64,000 nucleotides of DNA from Rostratula benghalensis (taxonomy: Eukaryota > Chordata > Aves > Charadriiformes > Rostratulidae). The notes beneath the pieces were generated by a model. The model did not search any database, was not told the origin of the DNA, and saw only the letters and a program-made list of their open reading frames with translations. The DNA lies in NCBI GenBank assembly GCA_013399305.1, contig VXAI01000449.1, positions 276,287-340,286 of the forward strand, written 5' to 3'. Below, in pieces: positions 1 to 12,900 of the stretch; position 1 is the first letter of the stretch; each line of letters begins with the position of its first letter. The position numbers were made by a program, and so were the translations under genes.

Positions 1-1384
1 CTTCTGGAAATCATTGGTGCATGCATACTCTCCTTCTTTCCTACAAAATTTCTGTTGCCTCTGAGTTCACTGTGTTATGGAGGTATATTCATGTAATTAG
101 ATGGGAGCTAAAAATCTTTCAAAATTGAATACAAGAACTTGGTTATTATTTTGGCACTGTTTCATTGTCACTGATAAGCAGAATATATTTCTAATAAGAA
201 AATAGTATATCTAGTATCTCTAGTGTTGAAAGTCACATAAGTGTGTCCTCCTTTACATGAGCTCCTTTGGTGCCAAAATCATGATTAAATTCTTTGTGGC
301 AAAATGTGATGCCAGCAATATTCATGTGATTACCTTTCCATTTTCTCTTCTTGTAGTCATCAATAATTTATTTATATTCCTACCTTATGTTTCTGAGAAA
401 TCAGTGATTAAACTGTGTATTATATTAATTGAATTTTATTCCTAGAAATGAATTTAAAGTATAAATTCCAGTGACACTGGGTTTGTAACAGACATCTTTG
501 GGAATTGCATACAAAATTGTTTAAAAAAAACTCTTCTAAAACTGGAGTCAGAGTATGATGGCTGAAGTTTAAAAATGGAGAAAATGTGCATCTTCTGTGG
601 TTTTTTTGCATCTAGCTGGATAAAAGTATTTCTGAGAAGAGCTTCCTTAAAAACAAAAGAAATCCTTATATATTCCTTAGTGAAGATTTTAAAATGTGTA
701 TTAATAACAAAATTTAATAGCATCTTGGAGAAAACCTGTAGGATGAGTCAGAGTAGACTGGAATAACTTGGTATGTGTTGGAAAGAAGTGACTAGAGCTG
801 GGTGTTGAAATGGTGGTTGTTTCATAATTGTATCGTGTTTCATTTTGTGCTCATTTTTTAAAAACTGATGAATTACAAAACTTTGTACTTTCTTGTGACA
901 TTGCATTGTTTTCTGTATATATGGCTTCTGACTTCTGCTTGAGTAAAAATAATGTTGTTAACATGGCTTCTAGGGGAAAGGCCAGGCAGCAATGCATTGC
1001 AAGAGTCTCGCAGTCTGGGAACAAGGGGTTTTCGGAATTTCAGATGAAATTCAAATGCTGCTCTCTTTAATTACCTAATGACACCACCACACATGCTGGT
1101 ATTAATTTCAGAAGTATACTGTTCTCTTTCCACATACTTTCTGTTATTCATTAGCACTTTCTGTTTCCAGAAACAAACAAAAGCTCTAAGTAAACATATG
1201 TGCAGGGTAGGTGATCATCTTTGGGAAGACAGAGAGGAAAAATCTGCCAGGAAGTAAAGAATTGACACAGATTCTGCCCTAGCATTGTTCCTCGGGGGAC
1301 AAAAATTGATCAAAACCCAAACCAGCTTCAGTGAGAGAGAGTAAAATACAAGACCAAGCTATTTGTAATTATGCAAAACAATGC
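1..1384. other. AT-rich non-coding stretch, no gene seen
   Basis: The open frames here are all short (under about 90 codons), overlap one another on both strands, and have the lysine/isoleucine/phenylalanine-rich composition expected from AT-rich DNA. I see no splice-flanked coding segment, no RNA gene and no recognisable repeat. It is probably unique intergenic or intronic sequence. Confidence 0.7.
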
Positions 1385-1425
1385 TGTAGAATGGTTAGAG
1401 TTGGAAGGGACATTAAAGATCAGAT
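1385..1425 (-). mobile_element. CR1 LINE 3'-end scrap
   Basis: About 40 bases resemble the reverse strand of the avian CR1 3' terminus: a GAATGG start, then TTGGAAGGGAC and TTAAAGATCA. The similarity fades after about 1425, so only the last few tens of bases of the element are recognisable. CR1 copies are normally 5'-truncated, so a very short tail is expected. Since the sense strand is minus, the element's 3' end faces low coordinates. The match is short and diverged, so chance cannot be fully excluded. Confidence 0.6.
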
Positions 1426-4400
1426 CTCTGTCCTACCTGCAGATCCAGAGCCTCTGTAACTGGTTCTGCTATAGCTGTAGGGAGATCCAATTAACACTGG
1501 TCAGACTCAGGTACAACATCTCATGTATCTTTTCTAGACTGAGTGTAAGTTATATTAACTGTGTCTGGGTGGTGGTGTAATTCTCAGACTATTCAGAGAA
1601 TTGGGGAACAATTTACAAATCCCTTAGGCTGATAAGAAAATAGAAAAATGCAGGGATATTTTGCAATTTTATATCAAGCTTAATGCCATTTTGGATGCTA
1701 CAAATTCATGTTTTGCTTTGAATGGAAGGAAATGTCTTTTGGAGGAAATGTCATTGTTTTTGTCCTTTCTAATGGCTTATAAAGTGGATCTGTTGTACTG
1801 AATTGACGGGATATAGTTCTTTTTACTGTTTATTGTATAGTGGCATTATTTCTCAGGGTGACCTTAGCTGGTGGTTGAGACTCTTCCAAGGACATACATA
1901 AAATATTCACGATTATGTAGGCTATTCAAATCGACATTTTTTGTTGGGTATTTGTATTAAATTGATAACAATCAAAATGTAGTTTTAGCTTACAAAAACG
2001 TTCATTTTAGTATAACAAATTAGGTCTATCGATCCTAATAACAAGTGAGTATAATAAATCTCAGTGCTTGCATATAACTTCCATTCATAAATTCCTATAT
2101 GCATGCCCTTCAGATACAAAATTATCTACTGTTTTTTCTTCCTGTTAAGACTGGCTAATGGTCTCCCATACATAGCATATATGTGCCTCTTTTTCTACCA
2201 AGATTTACTTATCTGTAAGATAAAAGAGCCTCCCCAGGTAAACTGCCTAGTCCTGTTTTCCTGAATATTCCTACTGGCTTAGTGCGCCAAGCACTTGCTG
2301 CTTCCAGAGTGCAGACTCTCCAGCTTTTTTAGAAGCTGGTCAAAAAGTATCAGGCAATTTATCTCAGACAGGCAACGTGTGGAATCTTTGTGCAACTGCT
2401 ATTTCCAAAGTTGAACAGTATCTCGTGGTTTGTCATGTCCCTAGTGCCTAGTTTCACGCAGCATGGAAACCACTGGCAGAAAGGGGTTAAAAATATGGGA
2501 AGAAGCCTCAGTGGGCTTGTTCCTCTGGCCTGCATCAACTGGGTTTTGAAAATATCCCTTCAAAGGGTCTTTATGTGACTTAGCGTAATCTTAAAAGTCT
2601 GAGCTTAAATTGGTTTTGCTCACAGTTACACTGCATTGTGCTGTGTATAATTTAGATACTTTTATAACAGAAAAGACATTTTTTGTCTTAAAACCAATGT
2701 TTATAGTGTATGTGATTATGTTTATAGTGTAATAGGAATAACTACTAAAGATTAATGACAGAGCTGTGCCAATTAAAAATCTGATTTAACTTTCCATAGC
2801 AATGAGAATATGGATAGGTTTCTTCAGGAAACAGTGTAGAATATTTAAAGAGCTTTAAGAGGAAGAACTATGTTTTGTGTTGTATTTTTGCAGATGGTTT
2901 TATTAGATCATTAAAAAGTTATATACAAAGGACAGCATTTCTTACCAAGAAAATGAGATTTTAAAATAACTCACACTAGTGGTCAATCCTTGTTATGTAT
3001 GTTTGAGTTCTAACAGCTGTAATGATTTGTTTTAAAGGAGCCATATCAACCTGTGCTGATTTTTAAGCCTTTGCTGATTGATTTGACTTGTTTGATGTAT
3101 TATAAATCAAACAGCTATAAAGTCACAGTAAAAATTCCATTAAACTTGTGAGGTTAAAAAAAAATCTATAAATAAAACAGTATGAAATGCAAGACAGCAG
3201 CGAATGTGCTATTTTTTTTGTTTTTTAAATTTTAAGTTTACGTTTACAGCCAAGGCCATTTTTATGTGAAAAAAAACACCAATGGCAACAAATAAGTGAG
3301 ACCAGGAGTCTCACTATGTATGTTTATTTGATTTCCTATATGTGAACTTGAAATGCAGCAGTATTTCAGTTTCCTTCACTGTGCCTCTATAAAGTTATGG
3401 CTTTTTTATTTCATTGATCAAAACTGGAATTATTTGTTTTCAAATTAAGACTTTTGACCAAGAAAACTATCTTTAAAAATACCTAAAAATAACTAGGAGA
3501 GGTAAAGAGTTTCAAATATGATGCCTTTTTCTTCTAATATGTTAATTCATGCATTTCCTCAGTCTGGTACCATCCAGACTGTCTAACCAGTAACTGTGCT
3601 GAACCTCACACCAGACTCTATTTTTTGTATGGTTTCTTGTCACTGTATATTTTGTCTTCTGAATTATCCCTTTTCTTTTCCAAATTTAGGCCAAATTGAC
3701 AAATACTGAAGTAATTCTTCAGAAGTGGCAAAAGTTTTGTGATTGAGATCTCAGAAAGGAAAAAGACCTAATGTTCTTGAATTAAATGTCTTTAAAAGTC
3801 AAAGGAATTGTTCTGACTTTCACAATTTTATCAGAAATCTTTCCATTTTCTTCACAAAAGGTAAACCAGCCTAAATGTAAAATAAAATGGAATTTTTGTA
3901 AAGTAGGGATATATTTTTAGATCTTACAGTGGGTTTTTTCCCCCTGATTTTTTTATTTTCATAAATTCAGGATATTCTCATTTTCATAGGCACAAGGTAT
4001 AATATTCAAGCTTCTCATTTGGGGTTCTATCTTAACAGCCAGATATTGCAGGTCATATCCTGCTGGTTAACTAAGCTTTACTTTGGTTGTGCAGCTAAAA
4101 GTGCTGTAGTATTGCATGTGTGAGACAGGCTGCTGAAATATCTCCCAGAGTATCTTAAAGACAATGACTACCTCTTTCATCTAAGGCTGCGTTTTTATAA
4201 AGAGTAGTACTAATGATGATGATCCATATGCCTTTTTCCTATGAGTGAGCTGTGGCTGAAGAGCTGCTCATGTTCTGAGATGTTGTAGAACATGGAATGC
4301 GTTGCATTATGTTTTATCTTCATTTGAGTGCTGTCGCATGGACAATAATCCTTGATTGTTCCATACCACTGTCCTCACCATGACTCTTGCGACTTGCATG

Positions 4401-7400
4401 ACCAGAGCTCCACTCCCAATGCAGTAGGTAGTACTTGCCTGAGTCGCTTCCCTGGTGCAGTTTGATACTGTCAGAAGAACAGGATAATATCTGAAAAATG
4501 GCAACCCAGCATTTTTTAAACATTAAGTGCTGGAAAGTGTGCATTTGACACCATAATTGGTGAGGTTTATGAGGCAATTAATGCTGTATTTTCTCCTGAG
4601 TTGTCAACAATGATCCCAGAATTATTGTAGGACTGGAACAGATGAAGTTTCCAAGCTGTTCAGGCATCTCCATAAGTATTGTATGCATACTATTTCTAGC
4701 AAATTTGTTTAGGAAAGATACATTTCCTATTGTATAGCTCTTTAGAGGCAAATCTGTAGAATCCTGAAGCATATTTGTCAGTATATATGGTAGGAACATT
4801 GAAATGAGACAAGATACAAAGATGATCCATGGACCTGTTCATTGACGCTCACCACAGTAAAATTGTAAAGAGGTTTTCATTCCTCTGGAAAGGCCAGCTT
4901 CCCTTCCTGAGTGTTCCTCATACTGGGGGTTGTATGCCAGCAGCTAAACAGGCAGTTTACATATACACTGAGCAAGTAAGAGTTGGCCTAGATGCTGTAA
5001 ATTGGTCTTAGGTGCTGCTCAGTGCACTACAGCACCGAGGTGTTGCACACCATGTGAATGAGAAGTCAAAGGGGACCACCAAGAGAAGAATATAGTCACT
5101 GTGTCATCATTATTGTTCTGAGTCAGAATGGGCTTGTAGAAAATCAACAAATCTAATCTGTATTACCTGCCAGATGAGGATTCCTCTTCAGCAGATTGGA
5201 AAATATAAGAAAATGTGTGATTGATTGCATTTTTGGACGGTTGCTTTCTGTAGAAGTGCACATGCTGATGGTTTTTAAAATGGTGGGTATATAGCTGCCT
5301 TCAAATAGTGTCAGTTCAAACGAATAGAGTGAGTGCTCCCACTGTCATGTACCAAATATTGCTCATGACTATGTGAGGGCAAATATATTCAAATGTATTA
5401 TCCAACTATCCAAATGTATTCAAAGTGTATTCCAGTTCATTCCATTGGCTCTTGACACACAGAGTATCTGAAATTTCTCTGTAAAATTCTGTATCACTCA
5501 TTTTTTTACAGGAGGCTCAAAAAGCAACTACTTTCTCTCCACAGTTTTTTCTCTCTCTTTTTGTCCCATTTCTTTGTTTATTTGAAATGCTTTTATGACT
5601 GCATAGAGCACATCTCATTAATCTGTTACCGGATTCACTCATCCACACTTCAGAATCCTGATACCCAGTTCTGTTCTTGACAGGTTGAATATTTGTTCCA
5701 GAAAGAAAACTTGGGTTTTTTTTGTTTGTTTGTTTTTCTTGCATATGTAGACACTGTTACAATTAAATAGTAGAGAATTTTTTGATTGTTTTACTCAAAA
5801 GAATGTAATTCCTTTGTTGGATAATTTGACTTTTCAACCATTCAAATCCTCTTTGCAGCCACTGCAACTTTACAAGATGTGATATTGCAGATACTGCAAT
5901 GAAAGAAAGACCTCGTAGTTCACGCACTGGGGCTGAGACCATCTGTTTTTGCTAAAGAAATTTTTGTATGTCTTTTGACAGTTAAACTGATAAATAACCA
6001 AATGGGAATTGTAAGTAGCAGTGTGAGGTTTGTCATGCCAAGAAATCTCAGAGACCACCTGGAATTACTACTGAATGAAAAAAAATAAAAATGTTTTAGT
6101 ACTCCTGAGTACCCCTCCTATAATCGCTTTATCTTTCCTGTACACTGATGTCTAGCCTCCTTATCTCCTGTTTCTTCCTGAACCTTCTTAGAAACACTTC
6201 AGTTTGTTCAGTGTTCTTCTTTGTTAAAGTCGTGTTTCACTCATGTCAGCCACAAACTGCTGCAAGATTATTGCTCCAAGGTTTCCATGAGTCTGTACAA
6301 ACTTCCTGACAGGATTAGCAGAGGCCATTGCTGCTTCATATAATGAAGTCTAGACTGGTGAAACAGCAAGCAGTGAGGAGGTGTAAGCGCTAGCCAGAGA
6401 GATGTAGAGATAGCCTGAGAGTAGGGCACAGAAATGGTAAAAAAGCACACCTGAAAATGTGTTGAGTACACTTACTGAAAGGTGGGAGGGAACAATGATA
6501 CTTGAATTTATTTCAGCTACCCTGGCTGCATGTGTTCACCTCAATATGCATTTGCTGTATGAAGACAAAAAGTCCTTGGTACCACAGCAGTTCTTATGTG
6601 TTAGTTAACAACATGTGGGTAACTAATCACAGGTGTGCCAAAGTAATGCAGAAGAGAAAATTCCACGTCAAGAATCTCTCTGGTGAAATCACAGCTATTG
6701 CTGGAGTAGCTGCTGCATGTCAGAGATTTGTAGTCTCCAGCAGAGCTGCCTTGTAGCCCAGGGACTGTAGGCTTTCCAGAGAGAGATGTGCAGAATGCAG
6801 GAAAACCTTCTGCATTTGCTTTTCTGGTAGACTGCTGGTGCTAGAACAACCAGAGCTTTAGAGAAGCGAAGCCTGGGTGGGTGAATACTTGCTGAGCTGA
6901 GCAGGGCACGGCAGGCAGTGTTTCCTCTTTGATGTCTCCTGCATTTGACAGAGTTTCCCGGGTGGCTAGGCTTCTTTCAGGATGATGTTCCTGTTAGAAA
7001 TAGCTAATTCATGAGACATCAAATAGTTCCCAATTTAGCTTATTTTAAAGGAACTCAATATTGAATGTGAAGCAGATACCAGGGAGATACTAGTGAGAGC
7101 AGCGGGAGGGTAAATGTATGTGGGGTGACTAAGCAAAGGAACCGTTCAGAGAACTAAAAAAAATTCCATTTGCCTTATGCCGATTTGGCTTCAGATGCAT
7201 GTCTTCTGAAAGCATCACTGAAATAACATTTCCTCACTACCAATAGGAGTGTATTTACTCGTTACTTGCATGTGAGGAATAAAGTTGGGGAGGCTGAGAT
7301 CCTTCATTCAGACACAGTAAGTATGGGTATGAGAACATCAACATGTCATGACACTTGGAGACGTGATGCAATATGAAGTCCAATTTGGAGATAGTGCTCT

Positions 7401-9927
7401 TCCCTCATAATGTGTGGTCACAAGACCAGCAGTGATCTGGGAAAAACTTGCTTCTAGATCTATTAATTCTATGCAATTCACAGTTGGCTCCTTAGGCAGC
7501 CAGAAGCAGACTGTAGATGATTCGGCAAGGCAGTGGTGTCTTACAGTTGCTCTCTCTTCTCTGCTCACATTGGATGCTCAGAAGGAGCAGGTGCCCATTG
7601 CATTTGCAGAGCACAAATGATTTATTTGTGCATCAAACCAATGCTTTTGTAATAAACCCCATTAGCTGCATATCTACCTATTACCTGTGTTCTGAATGAA
7701 AGCAGGTGACTTGCTGCCGTACAAAGGTGCTTTCCACATCCACCACGTCCCAGAGCTTGGAATGTTAATTCCATTATTCCATTATACTCTCTATCCTGTG
7801 TATCTCTTTCAACAGACATTCAAAAAAAAATTAAACTTTCAGGGCCTTTAAAACATTTTAGTATTGCAAAATCTGCTTGCTTGACAGATAGCACTTAATC
7901 CAAATTTACTGTGCCAGTTGGAAGAAGATCCTCTTACCTTAATTATTTGGTAGATTCTTATGGGTATTTTTTAGTATAATGTGAGGGTTTGACTTTGCTA
8001 TGCAATTGAAGTTGAATATACTGGAAACACAAAGAGGCCGAATGTCACTGTTTGCACTTAGCACAGTAGCAGCACAATGCAGTATATATAATGCAAAATG
8101 TTTCCTTCATTCTGAATATTGTTCATGATTTTTCTTATTTTCAACATTGCAACTTCCACAAGTAGGTAGGAAATATTTCTTTTCATAGCACTCAAACATC
8201 CAGTATGAGATTATAGTATCATATAATTCTGATTACTATTTTGCGTTTTTCCCTTCACTAGAGGATTGTCAAATGGGTGTAGCTGATGATACTTCATGAG
8301 CTGACTGAACAAAAAAAAAGTTCATTCCTTCAGCACTGACAATATTTGCATTATATGTATTATATAGAAATCAACTTACTTGCAGTCTCTTCTAGAACTT
8401 TGAGTTACAATCTAGGGCACTGCAATTAAGGAACAAATGAATCCAAATACAGATTAGAATCAGATATAGGTACATGTGTGTGCAATCAAAAGCAAGGATT
8501 TTTCTTTTGCATTTTGCTCACATGTTTGAGGAAGGAAATAATCTCTTTATAATGTTCCCTAATGGTGGGAAAATTGAGAGTTTTACTGTGACTCTTACTG
8601 CTGTAATGCTCAGGCCAAAAAATTTAGTGAGTGCTTTATTTTTTGCTCACGCTGGTACCTCTATGACATAAGCCCATCAACGGAATGCATTATACCCAGA
8701 GAAAAAACACTTCTCAGTGCTCAAGATTCAATTACTTTTATAGTTTTGGTATCTGTTGCCACATTTAAGAAATGAAACAGAAAAAATTAAACACATGGTA
8801 GATGTTTCCAAGAATACCTAGAGAAACTGCTTTCAAGACATATTCCATCTTCAAATTACTTTTTAAAGAGGTGCTAGAAATACTATCCTTCTCATGTATG
8901 CTGTTCCAAAAGATTTTTCTGGAAAAATATCTGATTAAATTCAAGGTAAGAAGTTAGAAGTTGTTTGCTGAACATTCTGTTGTCAAAGTTTCTGTCCTAT
9001 AAACTCCTGTACTCCATTCAGCAGAGTGAAATGTCTGAGTATAGCAGCAATTTGTGAAATAATCATGGTGCTCTTCAGTTATACTGTGGCTTCTTTCTTT
9101 CTCTGTAGGAGAATGGCATATTCATCAGCAGTTTTGGCATCCTCTCAGTTTTGTAAGGTTGAGACTTGCAGAAAATAAAATATAGCTCATAGACTTTACA
9201 CTCGCAGAAAGAAGTGAGATGCAGTGCACAGCTCAGATACACTTCTCTATATTAGATGTTTATTAATAAACTCTGGATACATCTAGAGGGTTTTATTTTG
9301 GTGTTTTGTTTTAGTGCTTAATATGTTAGCACAGCTGCTGATCGATAAGTGTGTATTTTACAATCTTTCCGGTTTGCATTTGTGGTGTTGCAATCTAGCT
9401 CTACTGAATTTAGACCTTTGTCTTCATTTTGGAAGCATTGCTTTTTGAGAGATTGGACCAGTTTTTTTTACCTTGTGTTAACTGCTATCTCTTTGTTGTC
9501 ACTGTTTATACGTCCTCATTGCTAAGTGATGCCATGAGAAAAGATGTAAATTCTCCAGAAAGCATTTACTACCTCTCTCAGTTACGTTTATAAGGGACAG
9601 AAAAACAAGGAATACAAATACAGGTTCTACTATCAAACTTGTAGCCTTGGTGTTTATTCTTTAGGAGACTCGCTTATGCTTACTGAAGTCAGCTGGTATT
9701 TTGTCAATGAATTCAGTAATGTGTAATCTTGTTCATTTGGTTTAGAAGTTAGGACGTCTGTCCTGGAAGCCCCTCTTGAGAAAGACAATTACTGTCATAT
9801 CCAGTGGCTGATGGAATGGATTATCTTATTCATTATCGGAATCATTACTAGTATTGTCAGTTGTAGCTCTGAAATAAAAAGGCACTTAAATGGGCTTGTG
9901 AATATACTGACTTAGAATAATGACAAC
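1426..9927. other. AT-rich non-coding stretch, no gene seen
   Basis: This is unique-looking AT-rich DNA. The only structures I can point to are small. There is a 14-base direct repeat (copies at 2697 and 2718), a GTTT-rich run near 5716-5737, and a diverged repetition of CAAATGTATT-like words around 5388-5440. None of the short open frames resembles a protein I know. No CpG island, tRNA or ribosomal RNA is visible. Confidence 0.65.
2697..2731. repeat. Short direct repeat, 14-base word with 21-base period
   Basis: The word ATGTTTATAGTGTA occurs exactly twice, at 2697-2710 and 2718-2731. The 7-base spacer gives a 21-base period. It is probably a slippage-type local duplication. Confidence 0.7.
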
Positions 9928-9947
9928 TTTTTTTTTTTTTTTTTTTT
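9928..9947. repeat. T20 homopolymer
   Basis: There are twenty consecutive T. Nothing beside it looks like a retroposed body with target-site duplications, so I treat it as a simple repeat and not as a poly(A) tail of a minus-strand insertion. Confidence 0.9.
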
Positions 9948-12900
9948 AATATGTGGCATTTTATTTTCTATGTTTTGCATATTTTCAAAGTCCTTGTTCC
10001 ATGAAAACCTCTGCCATAATTGAGTTTTGGCTTCATAGGAGTAGCAGGATTATATCATAATTCTATCCTGCCTCCAATTTGTAATCATTATGTTAGATTT
10101 CACACTGGCACAATAACAGTAACAAAATGAGCGTTGACAAAATCAGTTGGACATATAAGTCCCTTTTCTTGATGCAACATTGTCGGCTGTGGAGCAGCAA
10201 GCTCTCAGCTCAGAGAGCACCCGACTGTCTCTGCCAGCTTTTGGTTCTCTCTGTCTCTGTATTAAACCTTTATAGCAGGTTTGGAGAAAGTCTGGACAAT
10301 AGAATGAATAGACAAATATATAATTGCAGTTTAATGTATTCGTTCATACTTGGTTAAATATGGGATCATAAAAATATAAAGGTAAATTTTTGCCCTCCAG
10401 TCAGTGAGTAAATTAAGACTTTCTGGTTGGAGCTACTTAATGTCAGTCTTGGTAATTTGTCCTTTTTCTAACATTAATTGGCTTGCCTTTGGATAATTAC
10501 AGGTGTAATAAACTGATCAGGAAATCATCATATTTTTTAACAATGTAATATCTTCACAGAGAGAGTGACCTATAGATTTTGCTTTGCAAATGTGGCTTTA
10601 AGTTAGCAGCTGTATTGAGTGGTGCTGTTGAAGTCAAACCTGCAAAATAGAGAAGCACAGGAAGACTTTATCAAAGCAATCTGGAATATTTTAGCAGAAT
10701 GAAATTAGCTGAGTAAGAATGAGATCAAAGCCTTTAAGTGAGGTTCCGAGGGTAAAGAAAAGGCTGTAGTGGTGAATAGCGATTACTTGTAGTTAATTTA
10801 AACTTACTGAAAGATTTTAAGGATCAAAGTTGGGTCTTTTGAGGAAGGGGTTTAATTCAATTTCCTCTACTTACATTTTTCCATCATAAATTGATCTTGA
10901 TATATTTTACTAGCTTTTTACTTTTTGCTTAGGAGCAGGAGCACTTTGACCGCCATCTACTGAAACTGTTCAGGTTTTGTTTATTGAAAACCCCCAGGAG
11001 TTTCTCTGTCTCTGGGTTTCAAGCTGTCAGGGCTGGCCCCATCCTTCTGCCAGGCAGGGCTTTGCTGGGGAGCTGGTTCAGGTCCAGTCTAAGGGGGGGT
11101 GCTCAGGGTTTGGAGGTACCCTTCTAAGGCATCCCTTTGGTACCCACATGAAGTTGCCAAGAAGTTTTCCTTTATGTAGTTTATGAAATGGAAAGTCTTC
11201 TACAAATAAAATTACATTCTATAAATTATATTTTGAAATACTCATTCACTGTGGTTTCTCAGAATGCAGGCTAAAGAAATAAAGTCATCTGCTGCGGCGC
11301 TGCTTGTAGTTTAGGGCAGCAGAGAGAAGCTGCCTGTATCTCAGCTCAGAATATGTAGTGAGAAACAATTTTCAGCATATTTCTTACTCGTAGAAGGATA
11401 AAGCTGTGTGATCTTTTGAGTATTCAGCGTGGCCAAGAATTCTAATATTGCATTCTTAAATAATTCCATTAAAGGACTATTTAGGAAGCACATGTTGTGA
11501 AGGTTTTTTTGTGGTTTTTCGTTTGGCTTTTAAGGTCTCAAAAAGTCATTTTGGCCATGGTGTTTATTATATTTTTTAAAACTATTTCTGTAGTAGGGAT
11601 AAGAACACATCTTAAAGAATTTGTCTACTACTAATTGGATAATATACTAATTGCACATTTTCATTAATGAATGATTGCTCATTATTTGAAATTTTATAAC
11701 TAATAATACACTTTCATAATATACTTAACAGACTTCAAAACTAGTATGTAGCTTTACAATTAATTATGACAGCCTATACTCCATTCAGTTACTACCCTTC
11801 AGTGGTAAATCTATAACAAAACATGAATGCAATATTTGGCCAAAAACCACATTTTAACATGATGACAGTATCGCTTTAGGGTAACCTTTCAAATTCTACT
11901 TTCTCACCTAGCTTTGTCATCTCTGAAGGTATCCCATCAAATAATGTTGTCCAGTGACTTCATTATCTTTTCTGAAAGTATCAGAAGCCTCCAAAAATGT
12001 TTCCCTTTTCTATTCTATGGTAGTATTTGGCAGCTGTGGCAACACAAGTATATAGCTGAATGGCATTGTAAATCAAACATATTATGAATTATCCTGTTCT
12101 AAGTAAAAAAATGAAAACCTGTGTAGCAAAAGGATAAAGAAGGGATTAATCAGGTATTGTATGGGAATAAAAATTCTGTTGGAAAGGCGTATGTAACAGT
12201 ATTTTTGCTTTCCTTAAAATTTTGTTCTGATAATTAAATATATATGTTGCAATTTTAACAAAAAATATTATTAAGAAAAATGTTCAACGTGGGCAGTTCT
12301 AGTAGGATTTCTTGCTGGTAGTCAAGAATCCCTCCACTTAATACAGTTTAAGTACTATGGGGTATATTATGTTCCTTTATATACCTGTATGGATATAGGA
12401 AAAGAGCTTAAAGTTAGAATAGATTTTGATTAGGAATATAATAATTTTATATATCTGGTGGATTGTTTTTAGGCCCTGGTGGAAGCAGGGACTGCCCTCT
12501 TCTCTCTGAATCTTTCTGCAGCCTCAAGCTGGATGCAGTTGTTTCTCAGTGGTGGGGGGGCTCTATTGGGGATTAAAAGTGGTGTAGGAAACAAGGCCAA
12601 AAAAAGAGGTAGGTTCCTTCAGACTACCCAAGAAACATTCACACAAGGGAAAGATTGAAGATCACTCCTTGGACAGCAGCTTGTTGCAGACAGTAATTGA
12701 CCTGAGTGGTCGCCCTGTACCTGGTTTCCCCAGGGGGCTCCTCATGCTCCCAACAAGAGCCTGAGTTTGTCCCACCAGCTTGCACGGGGACAGGTTTGTG
12801 TTCCACACACTGACAAAGTTGGCTGTGCAGCAAGGCAATCACTTCCACTCTTCTGGCCAAAGCTGTGGGTAGCCTGAAGTGTTAACGTTGTTGATCTCAA

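Noticed and set aside
9928..9947. T20 as the poly(A) tail of a minus-strand retrocopy
   Set aside because: No retroposed body or target-site duplication was found next to it.
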